This document shows, one piece after another, positions 1 through 11,830 of a stretch of 64,000 nt of DNA. Source of the DNA: Mangifera indica. Taxonomy: Eukaryota; Streptophyta; Magnoliopsida; Sapindales; Anacardiaceae. Location of the stretch: positions 12,533,639 to 12,597,638 of the forward strand of contig NC_058141.1 in the NCBI RefSeq assembly GCF_011075055.1. Direction: 5' to 3'. The position numbers and the translations under genes are program-made. The notes beneath the pieces are model-generated. The model did no database searches. It was not told the DNA's origin and saw only the letters and a program-made list of their open reading frames with translations. How positions within the stretch are numbered: the stretch's first letter is position 1; every line of letters starts with the position of its first letter.

Positions 1-1205
1 CTTGTCTAATCTGAGCAAAGATGTGGTGTCCCCGTATGTACACATTGTGGAATCCTTTTCAGATGATGACCCTCCAGACCCATTTGAGTCTCGCACCACA
101 TTGCTCTTCTTCCGGGGGAATACAGCCAGAAAAGATGTATTGTAGCTTTACCACTAATTGTTCCATCAACAAAGCACTATTTGGAACTAGAATTGATTGG
201 TTATTGTCTTCTTGTGCTGCAGGAAGGCAAAGTTCGTGCTAAATTGGCGAAGTTATTAGCTGGTAATGATGATGTTTACTACGAGCATAGTACAGCCACA
301 ACAACAAGCATTAAAGAGGTCTGTTGTGGGTTTTTGTCCCTAGATCATGATTTACATGACCCAGTATTTCTGTGTCTTTACCACAGTAAAGATGTGATCT
401 TGTTAGAACATTATGCTGGCTTCTTATGATTCATGATTGCAAGTTTTACAGGCACCATCCTACCACTTTTACAATCACTCTGAATATCTCTGTGGCATGC
501 AACCTGCAATATATTATATCCTTTCATTACTTAGTAAATAGAACTTTCTATCTAAAAAACTGTTATCCTTGGAGACTTGGGAGTTTAATATAGCTCATGA
601 TCTTTTACGTCAGGAGCTAAATGCTAGTTCATTCTTTAAGTCTCTTTAGAAGGAAAAATAAAATGTCTTTTGTCAATTTCATAAGACTGGGTTTATCCTT
701 TGGCAGTCTTTGGTTTATGCAAATAGTTTTACTAGAGTTTTTCCTTTTCTCATTTTTTTTTTCTGTTCTTCTGTGATGCCAGTCCACACGAGGGATGCGT
801 TCTTCAAAGTTCTGTTTGAATCCTGCAGGAGACACTCCATCATCGTGCCGGCTGTTCGATGCTATTGTGAGCCACTGTGTTCCAGTAATTGTGAGTGACC
901 GGATTGAGCTCCCTTTTGAGGATGAAATTGATTACACCCAATTCTCAGTTATCTTTTCTGTGAAAGAGGCTTTGCAACCTGGTTACTTGGTTAATCAGCT
1001 CAGACAATTTCCAAAAGAGAGATGGATTGAAATGTGGAGACATCTTAAGAACATCTCACATCACTATGAATTCCAGTATCCCCCCAAGAAAGAAGATGCC
1101 ATCAATATGCTATGGAGACAGGTTAGATACAAACTTCCTGCAGTCCATCTTGCTCGACATAGACAACGAAGGTTGAAAGTACCAGATTGGTGGAGGAGAA
1201 GATGA
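1..1205 (+). CDS. Exostosin-family (GT47) glycosyltransferase, 3' part
   Basis: Partial gene running in from the left edge. Exons 1-136, 223-318 and 783-1205 join in phase 0 with GT-AG introns and give 218 residues plus one split codon, ending in TGA. The protein carries the GT47 exostosin C-terminal core: FFRGN, then [18 protein letters not shown], then PVIVSD and [10 protein letters not shown], the segment that forms the sugar-nucleotide pocket in this family. The C-terminus is basic ([16 protein letters not shown]). Family members are type II Golgi proteins that build cell-wall polysaccharides or glycans; the membrane anchor would lie upstream of the window. It resembles the ARAD arabinosyltransferase branch and, as I recall, At1g67410. 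Substrate is not determinable from this part. Family call is firm, subgroup is inference. Confidence 0.9.
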
Positions 1206-1842
1206 GGTATGATCTCCCTTGTGACACTGTACATTCATAATCTTTTTACATCATTGATGATTGCTTGCTACCCTTTAAGTACAAGAAGCAGAGGTAGTCA
1301 TGAGTTTTTAATCCCCATTTTTGGCCGGATTTACAGTTGATATAATAGATAAAGCATTTTACTTTTTTGACTATGATTGATAACAACATAGTGAAGAAGC
1401 AAGTTCCGATAATGTAGTGATTTAGGACTGTACTCAGAGATTCAGCGAGTCTTTTTTTCCAACTGGCTGTAATAATGTCTATAGATTTTTCTGTATTGTT
1501 TTCAATGACAAAGATGTATCTCATTGATTCATCAGTGTTCTTTCTTTTTTCGGTCTTAATGAAAATTTTCTGTAGACTATTTCAACGGAATTCCTTATTA
1601 GCCACGTTCTATGGGACTATTTGAATGATTAAGAGTGTCTTTGGTTTCCTGAAATATTTTATTACGAATAATAATAAATCATCACTAACGTAAATTACTA
1701 AAATATTAATGGATATAAATTAGTATAAATATTATATTAAAGTACCTTTAAAATTGTAAAATGAATAAAAGGTGTAGAGAATAAGAAAAGGGGGGGGGGG
1801 GGGGGGGGGGGGTGGGGAACATGTGGGTGCAGGGGGTGTGGG
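1206..1842. other. 3' flank of GT47 gene with truncated AT-rich MITE and G-tract
   Basis: No gene seen. About 1630-1780 resembles the left end of the AT-rich MITE family found complete at 3791-4280 (shared start like GTCTTTGGTTTCC followed by AATATTTTATTAC), so it is probably a truncated copy. It is followed at 1790-1812 by an uninterrupted run of 23 G. Confidence 0.5.
1790..1812 (+). repeat. Poly-G tract (23 G)
   Basis: Uninterrupted G homopolymer directly visible, preceded by AAGAAAA and followed by TGGGGAAC. Such tracts are rare in plant DNA, can form G-quadruplexes and are prone to length error in assemblies. Confidence 0.9.
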
Positions 1843-2400
1843 TTAGGTTTGATCGAGTCTAAATATCTTTTGGCTTGAATTCGGTTTGAATAGAAAGTAA
1901 TTCAAGTTCGAAGTTAGTTCAAGTTTATTAAGCCAAAATTAAGTTTAGTTTTAGTTCGATTCGGATAAAAAATGGTTTAGTTCGGTTTGATTCGAGTTTA
2001 ATTCAATTTTGTAGTTCGAATTCGTAGTTTGGTTCGGTTTGAATTAATGGCTTGAATTGGTGGTTCAAATGTATAGTTTGGATTCATTGTTAGAATTTGT
2101 GGTTCATTAACAAAATAATATTGTTTTATCCAAATAATAGTCAAAATTTTTTATTCGAACTACTGTATTTGAGTTGATTCAAGCCATGAATTTGAGTCGA
2201 GTTAAGTTACAAATTTGAACTACTGATTTGAGCCCTGAATTCGAGTTAAACATCATTTAATTCAAGTTTTGTTTGAACTAAAAAATGAGTTAAGTATTTC
2301 CGTTTGAGTTTATTCTGAATTTGAATCAAATGAATTTACGTCTAGCTAAATCAAACTGAATCAATTTTTAAAATTGAATCAGTTCGGATCACATCCAAGC
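1840..2400. mobile_element. Dispersed palindromic repeat, family E copy 1
   Basis: Degenerate repeats of TTCGAATTC/TTGAATTCG type: the first half is rich in GGTTTGAATT and TTCGGTTTGA, the second half in their reverse complements, giving a fold-back layout. The same order of sub-motifs, including a central CATTAACAAAA-AATATTG segment and an end with GTTCGGATC, recurs at 25186-25674. This is a non-autonomous DNA transposon or MITE-like repeat; no coding capacity. Exact ends are uncertain. Confidence 0.6.
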
Positions 2401-3204
2401 GTAGGAGATTCTGAAAAACTATAGCAAATCAACAGTTGGAGATATAAGGAATCAACATATGGTGTATAGGCTGGTGGGTTGGGTTGCTTGTAATTTCAAT
2501 TGAACAAAAGGGCATGTTATCCTAAAAATTATATGAGTAAGCTAAAACAGTCGCGATGGACTTTTGTGCATTGTTATTTTTTCAGTTGAATATAATAACA
2601 TTTTTATCTTAAAAATTTAGTGAGTCATGATATTTTGATAATATTACCAGTAATAAAAAAAATAAATTATGGGTAGATACTCCCGAAAGATCTTACTGAT
2701 GGGTACACAATGTTCAGGTTCGAAATGATTGAAATAATCTCATTTTAATTGTGAAAAAAATAATTGAAAATCTGGTTGAAAATTGGTGTACCAGCAAGCA
2801 TGCCTGTTTTTAATTATGAAAAATGAATTAATGGTTTGTTTATATATAAGCAAATTTGTCCGAATCTAACGTGTCAATCATATCATATCCGTATTCTCTA
2901 AGTTTCCAACGTTAGATGGCTCTGGTTGAGCTAAAATCCACACTCACACCACACAAAGTGAAAATGGTGGCAGACAAAAAACAACTGAAAGCTTTCATTA
3001 ATTAGCCTCCACCACTGCGTGGGATGATTAGCCAAAGACCCCGATTACATTATAATATAATTTCTTAAGGCCAAATGGTGGAAATTCCCACCAAAGGTTG
3101 ATGGAAATTCAACTCTCCAACCGTAATTATTAAAAATTAAAAATTTTATTTATTTGTTAAATATTATTATTATTATTTAAAATTTTATTTAAATTTTTAT
3201 TTTA
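2401..3204. other. Intergenic DNA, nothing recognised
   Basis: AT-rich DNA with no open frame of note, no splice-consistent coding pieces and no clear repeat. Confidence 0.6.
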
Positions 3205-3795
3205 GAATTATTTTAAAGTTTTAAAATATTTTTTTTGTCTCTTAATCTTATACTTTTTTTAGATTAAAAAATTAATATTTTGTCCGAATTTAGATATTAA
3301 ACTCTCATTTTTTGTTCATTACAGTTGCCCTTAACCTCCAATTTTTTTAAAATATTTCAATTTCACTTTCTCTCTCTCTATTTTCATATTTGATATCTAA
3401 CAACTATCTGTTGACTCTTTTCCTCTTGCATTATCTCTTTCTTCGTACTATTTTCCCTCTTCTCTTTAATAGTCCTCCTCTCATCTTTGTTTCAGACGAA
3501 GACGATCAGATATTTTTGATGAAGATAATTAAAGAGAGGAGAGAAAGTGATCGAGAGAAAGAGAATCGACAACTAAAGACGACAAATGATTATCAGATAT
3601 CAAATTTAGAAACTGAGAGAAAGATAAAAGGTGAAATTGAAATGTTTTAAAAAGTTGGGAAAAGGTGGCTATAATAGGAAAAAAATAAAAGAGTTTAAAA
3701 CCTTAAACCGAGGTGGCTATAATGAGAAAAAAATCAGTTTTTAAATTTACAAAATATAAAGTTAGAAAGCAAAATAAACATTTTAAAACTTTAAA
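3205..3795. mobile_element. Fold-back (MULE-MITE-like) element, family A copy 1
   Basis: The two ends are inverted copies of each other: TTTTAAAGTTTTAAAATA near 3210 answers TTTTAAAACTTTAAAGAG near 3782, and TATTTCAATTTCAC near 3353 answers GTGAAATTGAAATG near 3630. The centre holds purine-rich GACGAAGACGATC-type sequence, as in the other members. A short open frame (3390-3650) lies in the centre and is not considered a gene. Target duplication not resolved. Confidence 0.6.
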
Positions 3796-4280
3796 GAGTA
3801 TTTGGTCTGGGTAATATTTTATTACCAAAATAAATAAATAATCTTAAAGATTGATTATTTAAAAAATTACTGAATATAAATAATTACTATGATTGATAAA
3901 ATTTGGTAAGTATAAATAATTATTGTGTTTAGTTAAAAGTAATAAAAGAATACTAATAAATTATTTTACTTAAATGTCCTTAAATATAATTATTTTTAAA
4001 TATTTTTTATATAATTTGTTATATTAATTAAAAATAAATTTATTTTTACCTAAAAAATTAATAAATAATAATATAATTATAATAAAATCAAGATTACTTT
4101 GGTAATCTTTTAATACTTAAGGTGAAGGTGGTAGTCAGATTAATACCTATATTATCTGTCATGTCGATATTAGTAATAGAAGATTACCGTAATATTTTAT
4201 TATTGACAAACCAAATAAAATAATAAAAGATAGATTATCAAGATAATATTTAAATTTTGAAATCAAACGACTCTTTAAGA
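3791..4280. mobile_element. AT-rich MITE, family C copy 1
   Basis: About 490 bp with imperfect terminal inverted repeats: left TTAAAGAGTATTTGG, right CAAACGACTCTTTAA. Internal sequence (AATAATTATTGTGTTTGGTT-like, ATTTTACTTAAATGTCC) matches copies at 21871-22320 and, in opposite orientation, 48864-49350. Non-coding. Confidence 0.75.
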
Positions 4281-4634
4281 TAATTTTAAAATATGAGATT
4301 AAATAAATATTTTATTTTTAATAATAATAATAAAATTTAATGAATTGTTGAATATTTAAATTTTTTATAATTAATAAATAAAAAATTAGGTTTTGGCCAT
4401 TCCTTAAACATTAATATTCCTGCCAGGAGTTAGATTAGATTTGGGTCGTGGATCATTTCATGACTCCACAAATTGAGGTACCATAATTGTCGTGCTTAGT
4501 GAAGCATTACCTTCGATGACATATTTTATTGAATTTTTATTTTATTTCGTTTACTTTAATATTATTTTTTTAATGATAAGATCGAGCGCGTAAAACTAGT
4601 CTGTCTCGATATGAAAAATTAGGCGAAGAAATGC
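4281..4634. other. Intergenic DNA, nothing recognised
   Basis: Short non-coding spacer between two repeat elements; no gene or motif that I can support. Confidence 0.5.
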
Positions 4635-5445
4635 AAATAGACTTATTCCCAATCCAGATGTCGTATTTTTCCAAATTTTCAAAGAGTTTTAAAAATTTTA
4701 AATATATAGTTTTTAATTAATTTTTTAAATTAATAGTAAAGTCATTTTTAATTAAAAATATTTAAAATTTTATTTCATTTTAACTATTTAATTTAAAGTA
4801 TTAATAATATTTTTAACTTAAATTTTAAAAAATTAAATTTTTTCTTTTTTCTTTTATATTTTTTTCCAAAATTTTCAACTAACGTCCTTGTCATTGGCAG
4901 CTTCTTTAGTCCACTCATCTTTGTCTCTGACACTCTCTCTCCCTTTCAGTGCATTTGGTTACTTATTTTGTCGAATCAAATGTCATTTGTTGCTTAAAAC
5001 CTCTCACTTCATCGCATTAAATCAGTGCTTAGTTCAATACGAATCAAATCAACACTCTTTATATGTCAAACCAAAGCTCCATAATCAATTATCATCGTAC
5101 AAATTATTTTTATTTATTTTTTTGATTGATGATATCAACTCTTAAATGGTCATAATAGAAAAATATGATAGAAATGATCAGTTGTTAATCAAAATAGAGA
5201 AGATGAACGAAGAAAAGAAAATGATAATTGTTCAAACTTTAACTATTGAAAAATTATTAATTGTTTAAGTTAAAAAAAAATGAAATATAAAATTTTAATT
5301 TTTTTTAAATTTATTGTTAAATAATAATTTTATTTTTAATTTTAATAGAAAAAATTTGAACAAAAAATAAATAAATATTGCTAATAAAATTTTGAGAATA
5401 TACCCTATATTAGGTGGGAATAAAAGTTTTTGGGCCTATATCCTA
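4635..5445. mobile_element. Fold-back element, family A copy 2
   Basis: Left end GACTTATTCCCAATCC followed by TTTTTCCAAATTTTC; right end, reverse-complemented, reads ACTTTTATTCCCACC then ATTCTCAAAATTTT. The flanks between are long AT-rich inverted arms and the centre is a pyrimidine-rich stretch (4895-5050). Same layout as the other family A members. Non-coding; open frame at 4888-5145 lies inside it. Confidence 0.55.
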
Positions 5446-5869
5446 TTCTATTATAGAACTTAAAATAAAAATTTATTCCAAGATGACAATGCAATTCAGC
5501 ACTCTCTACTTGTAATAAATGAAGTTTCTTCTAGATGGTTTCAATAAACCAATACGTGTCACCATCCTCCACTTGTCTTTCTAGAATTCTCTATTTTCCA
5601 CATAAAGCTCTCTTCAACCAGGTTCCAGCTCGCCTTCTGAGGAAATGCAATTGGGTCCCATATACTCACAGGTTAAAAAGTACATCCAATCTCAACCGTA
5701 GATCACAGGAACGATTCGGATTAACTAATTTGTCGTCATTACCATTTTCGTCAGTCTTCGTATTATAAGCACGGCACTACCCAGTGCTTGATTGACATAG
5801 CAGAAAGCAGATAACTGACGCTGGCTAAAATTATTGGTGATCTTAGCCAACTCTTTGTTCATTCTCGAG
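5446..5869 (+). promoter_or_regulatory. Promoter/5' leader of the REF-like gene
   Basis: A candidate TATA box, TATAAG at 5764-5769, sits about 100 bp upstream of the ATG at 5870, which would place transcription start near 5795. The rest shows no element I can name. The box is an inference from position and sequence only. Confidence 0.4.
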
Positions 5870-6849
5870 ATGGAGACCGAGCACAAGGAGAAAGAACTGA
5901 AGCACCTTGGATTCGTGAGGATTGCGGCGATTCAGGCTCTGGTGTGCGTGTGCAATCTGTACAACTACGCCAAGAGTAACTCAGGCCCGTTGCGATCGGC
6001 GGTTGGGACCGTAGAGAGTGCTGTGACAACCGTCGTTGGACCTGTCTATGAGAGATTCAAGGGAGTTCCTGATGATATCCTCGTTTATGTTGATACGAAG
6101 GCAAGTTTTATAGTATTTGTCTGGATCTGTTGGCTTTATTATTTCTTCTATTATTATATCTACAAATTGTTGTGAGCCCTGTCTGTTTAGTTAATCTTTA
6201 TTATTATTTGATCGGGTCAGTCTCGTTATTGTGATCGAATCTTCAATCGTTACATTAGATAAATTAAGATTTAGACTCGAACCCGAATCTTTTTTTAACA
6301 AGTTCTAATGTTTCATCAATTTTACTCCGGCATCTCACATCCTTGTATATTCTTAACTGCAGTATTGTAAAAGTTGAATTGATTACTTGATTACTGAAAG
6401 TGCAGGTGAATGAAGCTTCACACAAGTTTGATAAACATGCTCCACCGATGGCAAAACATGTTGTGAGCCATGCCCATATTTTAATTGAGAAGGCTTTACA
6501 GAAAGCGCAAAAGTTTGTAAGCGAGGCTCAGGCCGGAGGACCACGCGCAGCTTTACATTATGCTGCTGGAGAGTATACACGATTCGTGCTCACAAATTCT
6601 GCTATCGTATGGCATAAGCTCAACCACTATGCGATCTTCCACACTGTGGCGGGGATTACTGTGCCGATGGCTGCACACTTATCGGAGAAGTATAATCATG
6701 TTGTTTTGGGAATGAACAAGAAGGGTTATCCGGTCGTGGGCTACCTTCCTTTGGTTCCCATTGATGAAATTGCTAAGGCTTTTAAGGAGACTAAAGCAGA
6801 GAAAGAGGTAAATGGGCCTGAACCAGGTTCAATCTCAGTTTCTGATTAA
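5870..6849 (+). CDS. REF/SRPP-like (rubber elongation factor / stress-related) protein
   Basis: Two exons, 5870-6100 and 6406-6849, give 224 residues. Start is the ATG that yields METEHKEKELKHLGF, the usual start of this family; an upstream in-frame GTG is ignored. Family hallmarks are KYGFVRIAAIQAL-type N-terminus (here LGFVRIAAIQAL), YNYAKSNSGPLRSAV, VGPVYERFKGVPDDILVYVDTK, DKHAPP and the tail VVGYLPLVPIDEIAK. REF/SRPP proteins coat lipid droplets in most plants and rubber particles in latex species, and are induced by stress. The intron begins with GC rather than GT (AAG|GCAAGT) and ends TGCAG; this junction gives DTK-VNEASHKFDKH, which fits the family. As I recall this matches At1g67360. 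It is followed within 2 kb by the convergent complex I gene. Confidence 0.93.
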
Positions 6850-8544
6850 GAAGTTAATCAGAATTTATTTTTCCTTCATTAGCTTGCTTTAACTTGATGT
6901 TTGGCTTGCAAAAATGTAATAGGCTACGTGATTTGTCTAGTGTTTGTAGCTCATTGTGGATATGAATCACTCTGTAAATGACTTCCCGACTTGATTTCCT
7001 TCTATGAATCAATGCTGCATAATTTCTGTTTTTGCAACTCTTGTTTAGGTTTATACCAAGCGTTTACTCTGGCATTTGGAAATATTTGACTCTCTATTCT
7101 TGAATTGCGTGGTTTCCATGCGAAGTTTGGATGGGCATATTTACACACCAGAGTGGGACAATTATTCAAACTTAAAAACCAGCATGGAATGTGCTAAAAC
7201 TTATGAAACATACATAAACGGTTCAACAGAATGGGGGATAAACGGAAGAAATAAGCGAATTTAATTGTTACTTCACCATCCTCCTCTACATCATTCCACT
7301 CGCTGCAGAGCTTCTGCAACAATGCGGAAAATATAAGTATTTATAAGTATAATTCCTTTTCTTTTGCACTCCTCCTAACTAATCTTTTGAAGCTTTCCAG
7401 TCCCATGGTTTGATAATGAGTATGTTAAAAGTCTAATGGAAGGAAAACGAAGTAGTTTGCAATACACATTTTTTGAGTCTACTTACATAGTCAAAACTCA
7501 AAAGGTTTATTTTTATAAAAACTGAATGAAAAGCAACAGAATATTCATTAAGAGATGATTGCATATGCGTGTACAGATACCCTTCAGCTAATTACAAGTA
7601 CTTTCTTTCAGTATCATATCAGAGAAAGTGTTGAAAGGACTAGTTAAAATAAACGACTAAGAGAAAAGTGGACAGGATACGTTCTCCCACGCTTTGAACT
7701 AAATTCTAGAATATTAATGTCATATAACATCCTAACAAGTTAACCTGTTAGCCCACATCACAAACTGGTTTACCTTTGAATCCAATTTCAACAGGATCAA
7801 ATACACAGTAATTTGATATATGAAGTGAATGCACTGCATACAGCTCGATCTTAAAATTCATTTGAAGGATAAGTATCGGGATGCACACATGGCAAATACG
7901 TAAGGTAGCCAAAACAGGTCAGCACTTCAGGAGATATATAAAATATCTGATAGAAATACAAGGAATGGATCAGCTATAAATGTGTGAATTCTACTACAAA
8001 TAATTAATTGGGTGACAGAGAAGTTTCCCCCAAGCATAAAGAGGTCCCTATCAAACCAAACAGCAGATGTATACAGCAAAAAATGAAGTATAAGAGTGTC
8101 TGAACTATATGAAATTGAAATTTTTGATAGGTTACAATTTTGCATCACTGGAGGTGCCATATTTCCATCCAAAATTTCAGGACCTCATCTCTAATATCTC
8201 TAAACCATTTCACTTCACAACTTGTTTACTCAAAACAGCAAACATCAGTCAGTGAAAAAAAAAAAAAAATCACTGAGTTAGAAATCAAAATCATCCACAG
8301 AATATAAAGATAATTCATAGAAACATAAAGATCCCATTGATCAATACACCTTTAACTCCATTGCACATAATCGAAGGTATTCCATGTAATCACAGATCAA
8401 GTTCCACGAAAATGCAAGAAAACATAAGGTCAAACTCCATTCATTAAAGCCATGACTTTATGACCATTAAACTTAATTTATTCCTTGCATCACAACATCA
8501 AAAACTGAAAATATCAAAATAAACCCGAAAATTAAACCTGTAAA
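6850..8544. other. Intergenic DNA between convergent genes
   Basis: Holds the 3' UTR of the REF-like gene (to about 7050) and of the complex I gene (leftward from 8545). No additional coding piece, tRNA or repeat recognised; short open frames at 7076-7264 and 7927-8172 look spurious. Confidence 0.5.
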
Positions 8545-8826
8545 TTATTTGGAGGCAGTGGTATCATAGCCGTCTTGAATAAGGTCATCATATGGGTCCC
8601 TCCGACCAGGCACCAGGCTTATCTGCGCATCCCAACGGAGCTGGGCATTGTGTCTCTCAAAAGTCCAGAATCCGTACGGACGCAGTGGATAGCTCCACAT
8701 CTCCTTGGTCTTCTTGCACCTATCTTTCCTCTCATACAAACGCTCCCTAAATTTCCTGTCCCTCTCTTTCGGATCCTCCATCAACCTCAGAACCAAATTC
8801 TCCGCAAACTCCATTATAAATCCCAT
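8545..8826 (-). CDS. Small plant-type mitochondrial complex I subunit
   Basis: Single coding exon of 93 residues starting MGFIMEFAENLVLRLMEDP. The start at 8826 is preferred over an upstream in-frame GTG because family members begin at MGFIMEF. The conserved block is CKKTKEMWSYPLRPYGFWTF, then ERHNAQLRWD and PGRRDPYDDL. I recognise this as the plant-specific NADH dehydrogenase (complex I) accessory protein that I recall as At1g67350; in plant complex I it is a small membrane-arm-associated subunit in the mitochondrial inner membrane. No transit peptide is obvious, as is common for such small subunits. The leader appears to contain an intron: AACAG|GTACGC at 9029 on the minus strand with an acceptor close to 8845. 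Convergent with the REF-like gene. Confidence 0.88.
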   Translation of the reverse strand: MGFIMEFAENLVLRLMEDPKERDRKFRERLYERKDRCKKTKEMWSYPLRPYGFWTFERHNAQLRWDAQISLVPGRRDPYDDLIQDGYDTTASK

Positions 8827-8845
8827 ATTCACTACTTTCTCTTCC

Positions 8846-9029
8846 TATTCATTTATAAATTCACAAAACAACCGAATAAAAATAATGGAAATCATAACGG
8901 ATCACAGCGTTTCAAATGGAAAACCCTAGACTCTCAAATTAAGTGATTTAATAAAAATCAATTCGAATCACTAATGATCTCATAAATCATGAAAGATGAA
9001 AGTTCCGATAGTTGAATCATAAAGCGTAC
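8846..9029 (-). other. Probable 5' UTR intron of complex I gene
   Basis: On the minus strand AACAG|GTACGC is a strong donor at 9029 and an AG near 8846 just upstream of the ATG is a plausible acceptor. Inferred from splice consensus only. Confidence 0.45.
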
Positions 9030-10307
9030 CTGTTTAGAACTCAAGACTCGAGAGTAGCTAAGCAGACGAGTGTGTTCGGCTTTGTAATGACTCTACAGAC
9101 AGATTCAGCAGATGATGAAAGTCTGGATGGAAGATTCAAGATTAGATTGTAACTTCAGCCCAGGCCCAGACGATGGACTGATTAATACTTTCAGCTATTG
9201 GGCTCAACTTTTCCTTTTAGTTATTTTGAATAAGACAAACCAAACAAGAAAGAAAGAAAGAAAGAAATTCATCCAGGCTTTAGGCATTAAAACGTGCAGA
9301 TGGTTGGGCAACTGTGGCATTTACAGCTACCTCAATTTTCTTCTGCTACTACGAAAATCAAATTATAATGATCTTGATTTTGTAGTACAGTTGCTGGTAC
9401 AGAGATCTCAAACACAAAGTCAACCCTTTTATAAATTTTTTACCAGAAGTTGTGCTGCTTTTCATCAGCAACTACTAGTTAGTTGCTTAAAATTATTTTC
9501 AATCACAGCTGGGATTCCAACTACAGCCTTTAAATGGGCTGGGCTTGGACCACTTGAAACGCATCTAAATTTGGATACTTACAATAATAATAATTAAAAA
9601 AAAAAAAAAAAGAAATCGAAAAAGAATAAATGATATGATAACATGGTAAAAGAATAAGTGTACACCCCACCAGAAGATGCCTTTTTCTGGCACAAAATTA
9701 TTTTAGTTATATTTTTCTTTTTCTTTTGGGTATTGGGGCATAAAGCTATCAAAATAACTACATCCTCCACTTTCAAAATGCACGTCCCTTCCACCACTAT
9801 ACATTTCTCACTTTTTTTTTTATGTTCTTAGGTTGTTTTGGGTCAAATCTCTTGATGGGTCTAAGCCTTTTTGACTACCAAAGTTGCTCATTGATTGATT
9901 GCCCACAATTTTCTAGTCTAGTGCTGCCATTCAAATTCTTAGTTTCCCACTAAACGAAAGGAAATTTTGTATCGAAATTACGGGTTTGACTTTTAAGTTA
10001 CCGAATTTAAGATTGAAATTTGCTCTATATTACAATAAGGAATTCTGGGAAAAAAAAAAAAAAAGAGCCTTTGAATTCTCCGATTTAGCCCTATATGCGT
10101 ACAAGGCCAAACAAAACTTTAGATCACGAACTGCCTAACAACGACCACAATAAGAGTTTTTAACTTAATTTTTTTCACCAAAACAGACCTCGATTTTCTC
10201 CGTTTCTCTTTTGCCATTTTTTACACCTATTAAGCACATATTATGTGCCGATGCCGTTACGGTAACGGTTCAGTGACCATCTCCGTCAGTCTAAAATTCC
10301 ATCACCG
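9030..10307. other. Intergenic DNA
   Basis: Contains the presumed promoter of the minus-strand complex I gene at its left and the 3' region of the F-box gene at its right. An open frame at 9112-9597 has no recognisable motif and a low-complexity lysine-rich stretch; not called as a gene. A-rich runs at 9595-9612 and 10050-10064. Confidence 0.5.
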
Positions 10308-11830
10308 TTAACTATCAGCAATGGCGTCATCTTCCCCATCACCAGCCCCGTTTCCTTCAACGTCATTGACATTACCCTCAACCTGAACTTCACCGTCTTC
10401 GTCAAGCCACCGGTCAACTGGCGTACACTCGGCTTTATGACGCAGTTTCCAATCAAGCGCTTGACAAGCACGTGAACAATAATTTACAGCCCCACAGACC
10501 GAACAACGACGAAATTCATGTCTCCTAGTCTCGGGTCTCCCACACCCTACGTGAGAACACAACCTTAATCCCGGTCCCGGTGTGCCATCACGTAAAGAGA
10601 ACCACTCGGCTAAAAATCGGCTCGCCGGATGTGCTTCTGCCGCCGGCACATTGCAACCGAAATCACTTAGTAACGGACATCCCATCCCAGTCATCTGACC
10701 GTTGAGATTTTGTGGTTGCGGGGCTGGGTGAGGGTGTACGTGTGCGAGTGAATTCCACGTGAGCCACGAGCGCGTGCCAACAACGTGCAAAGGTGCCGAC
10801 GAGAGCACGGCTGCTAGCTCGCGAGCGTTAGCTTGGACGAGGAATCGTCGTCCCTCGGCTATGTTTTGACGGACACCGTAACCGTCCTGGAGACAGTGAC
10901 CAAGTTCGCGTAGCGCGTCGATGTGACCAAGAAAAGCTGCTCTTGCGCAAAGAGCCACGCCGGCTCGGAGGTCCTTGTCGTTCTTGGAACCACCGCTGCC
11001 GTTAAACTGAATAACAGCCAGAGAATACAGTGCCTGCGCGTGAGAGCTAATTGCGGCCTTGGCCATGAGCGACGCTCCGCTTCCTCGGTTATTTAAACAG
11101 TAGAACCGAATCTGAGAAAATTGAAAATCAATTGAAGAGTATTAAAAATCATGCCAGCATCATTATAATAATGAATGTTCATAACTTAGATCAGTAAAAA
11201 TAGAGTTTTCATTATTAAAAAATTAAAAGAAATATTTTTTATTACCATGCCTAGAGTGTAACAAGCTTCTACGTTTCCGGCGTCGGCGCATAGTTTCAAG
11301 AAACGGTGAGCCGGGTCGGACCAGTTTTTGGCTTTAATAGCGAATGTTTTCTCAGAAGCTTTAGAAAGTACTAAAGAATTCGTAGCCAAGCCGTTTAATC
11401 TCTTGCATCTGTATTTCATAAAATTCAACAAAGAGAAAAAATATCAGTTAATTTCAAATCCTAAAAATGGACCCAAATACACGCCAAAAAAAATGTTTTG
11501 GAGCATTGGAGATTACAGAAAACCTATTGTATATCCCCAACTTCAAAAAAGAAAGAAACAGAGATAGAACACGTACGTCATCAAAACGTTAACAAAATCG
11601 GTTGGGCAACGAGCGGTGGAGCTGAGTTTGCATAAAATAGAAACAAGAAGATCATCAGGTAAAGCATCGAAAAAGTCACAGTCTCCAACCTTGTCCGGCA
11701 AAAGTTTTGGTCTTTTCCGGCAAGCCATCTTCCGTTCACCGGTGGTAACTCTTCTCTTCTTTAAGACTACACTCTGGTCTAAACAAAGATCTAGTAGTTT
11801 GGGGTAACAAAGCCCACGTTTCGTTCTCAT
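10308..11830 (-). CDS. F-box protein with Sel1-like repeats and MYND zinc finger
   Basis: Three exons on the minus strand, 11830-11577, 11408-11246 and 11111-10308, give 406 residues; splices ATGAC|GTACGT and ATG|GTAATA restore LMTCKRLNGL and LGMIRFYCLNNRG. The start ATG at 11830 follows an in-frame GTG that is ignored. Domains in order: basic N-terminus (1-48), F-box around 53-97 (DFFDALPDDLLVSILCKLSS), TPR/Sel1-like region about 110-235 (AHRFLKLCADAGNVEACYTLG, DALRELGHCLQDGYGV), and a MYND zinc finger at 324-368 with C324, C329, C342, C345, C351, C355, H364 and C368. The tail is acidic. Such proteins are presumed substrate receptors of SCF ubiquitin ligases, the MYND finger binding proline-rich partners; targets unknown. 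Closely matches At1g67340 as I recall it. Confidence 0.95.

Noticed and set aside
1790..1812. G tract as a telomere or origin element
   Set aside because: Plant telomeres are TTTAGGG repeats; there is no such periodicity here.
6260..6290. Possible tRNA-like words (TAGACTCGAACCCGAATC) in the REF intron
   Set aside because: Resembles a T-loop only loosely; no acceptor stem, D-arm or anticodon arm around it.
9112..9597. 161-codon plus-strand frame
   Set aside because: No domain, simple lysine-rich stretch, runs into an A tract; probably chance between two minus-strand genes.
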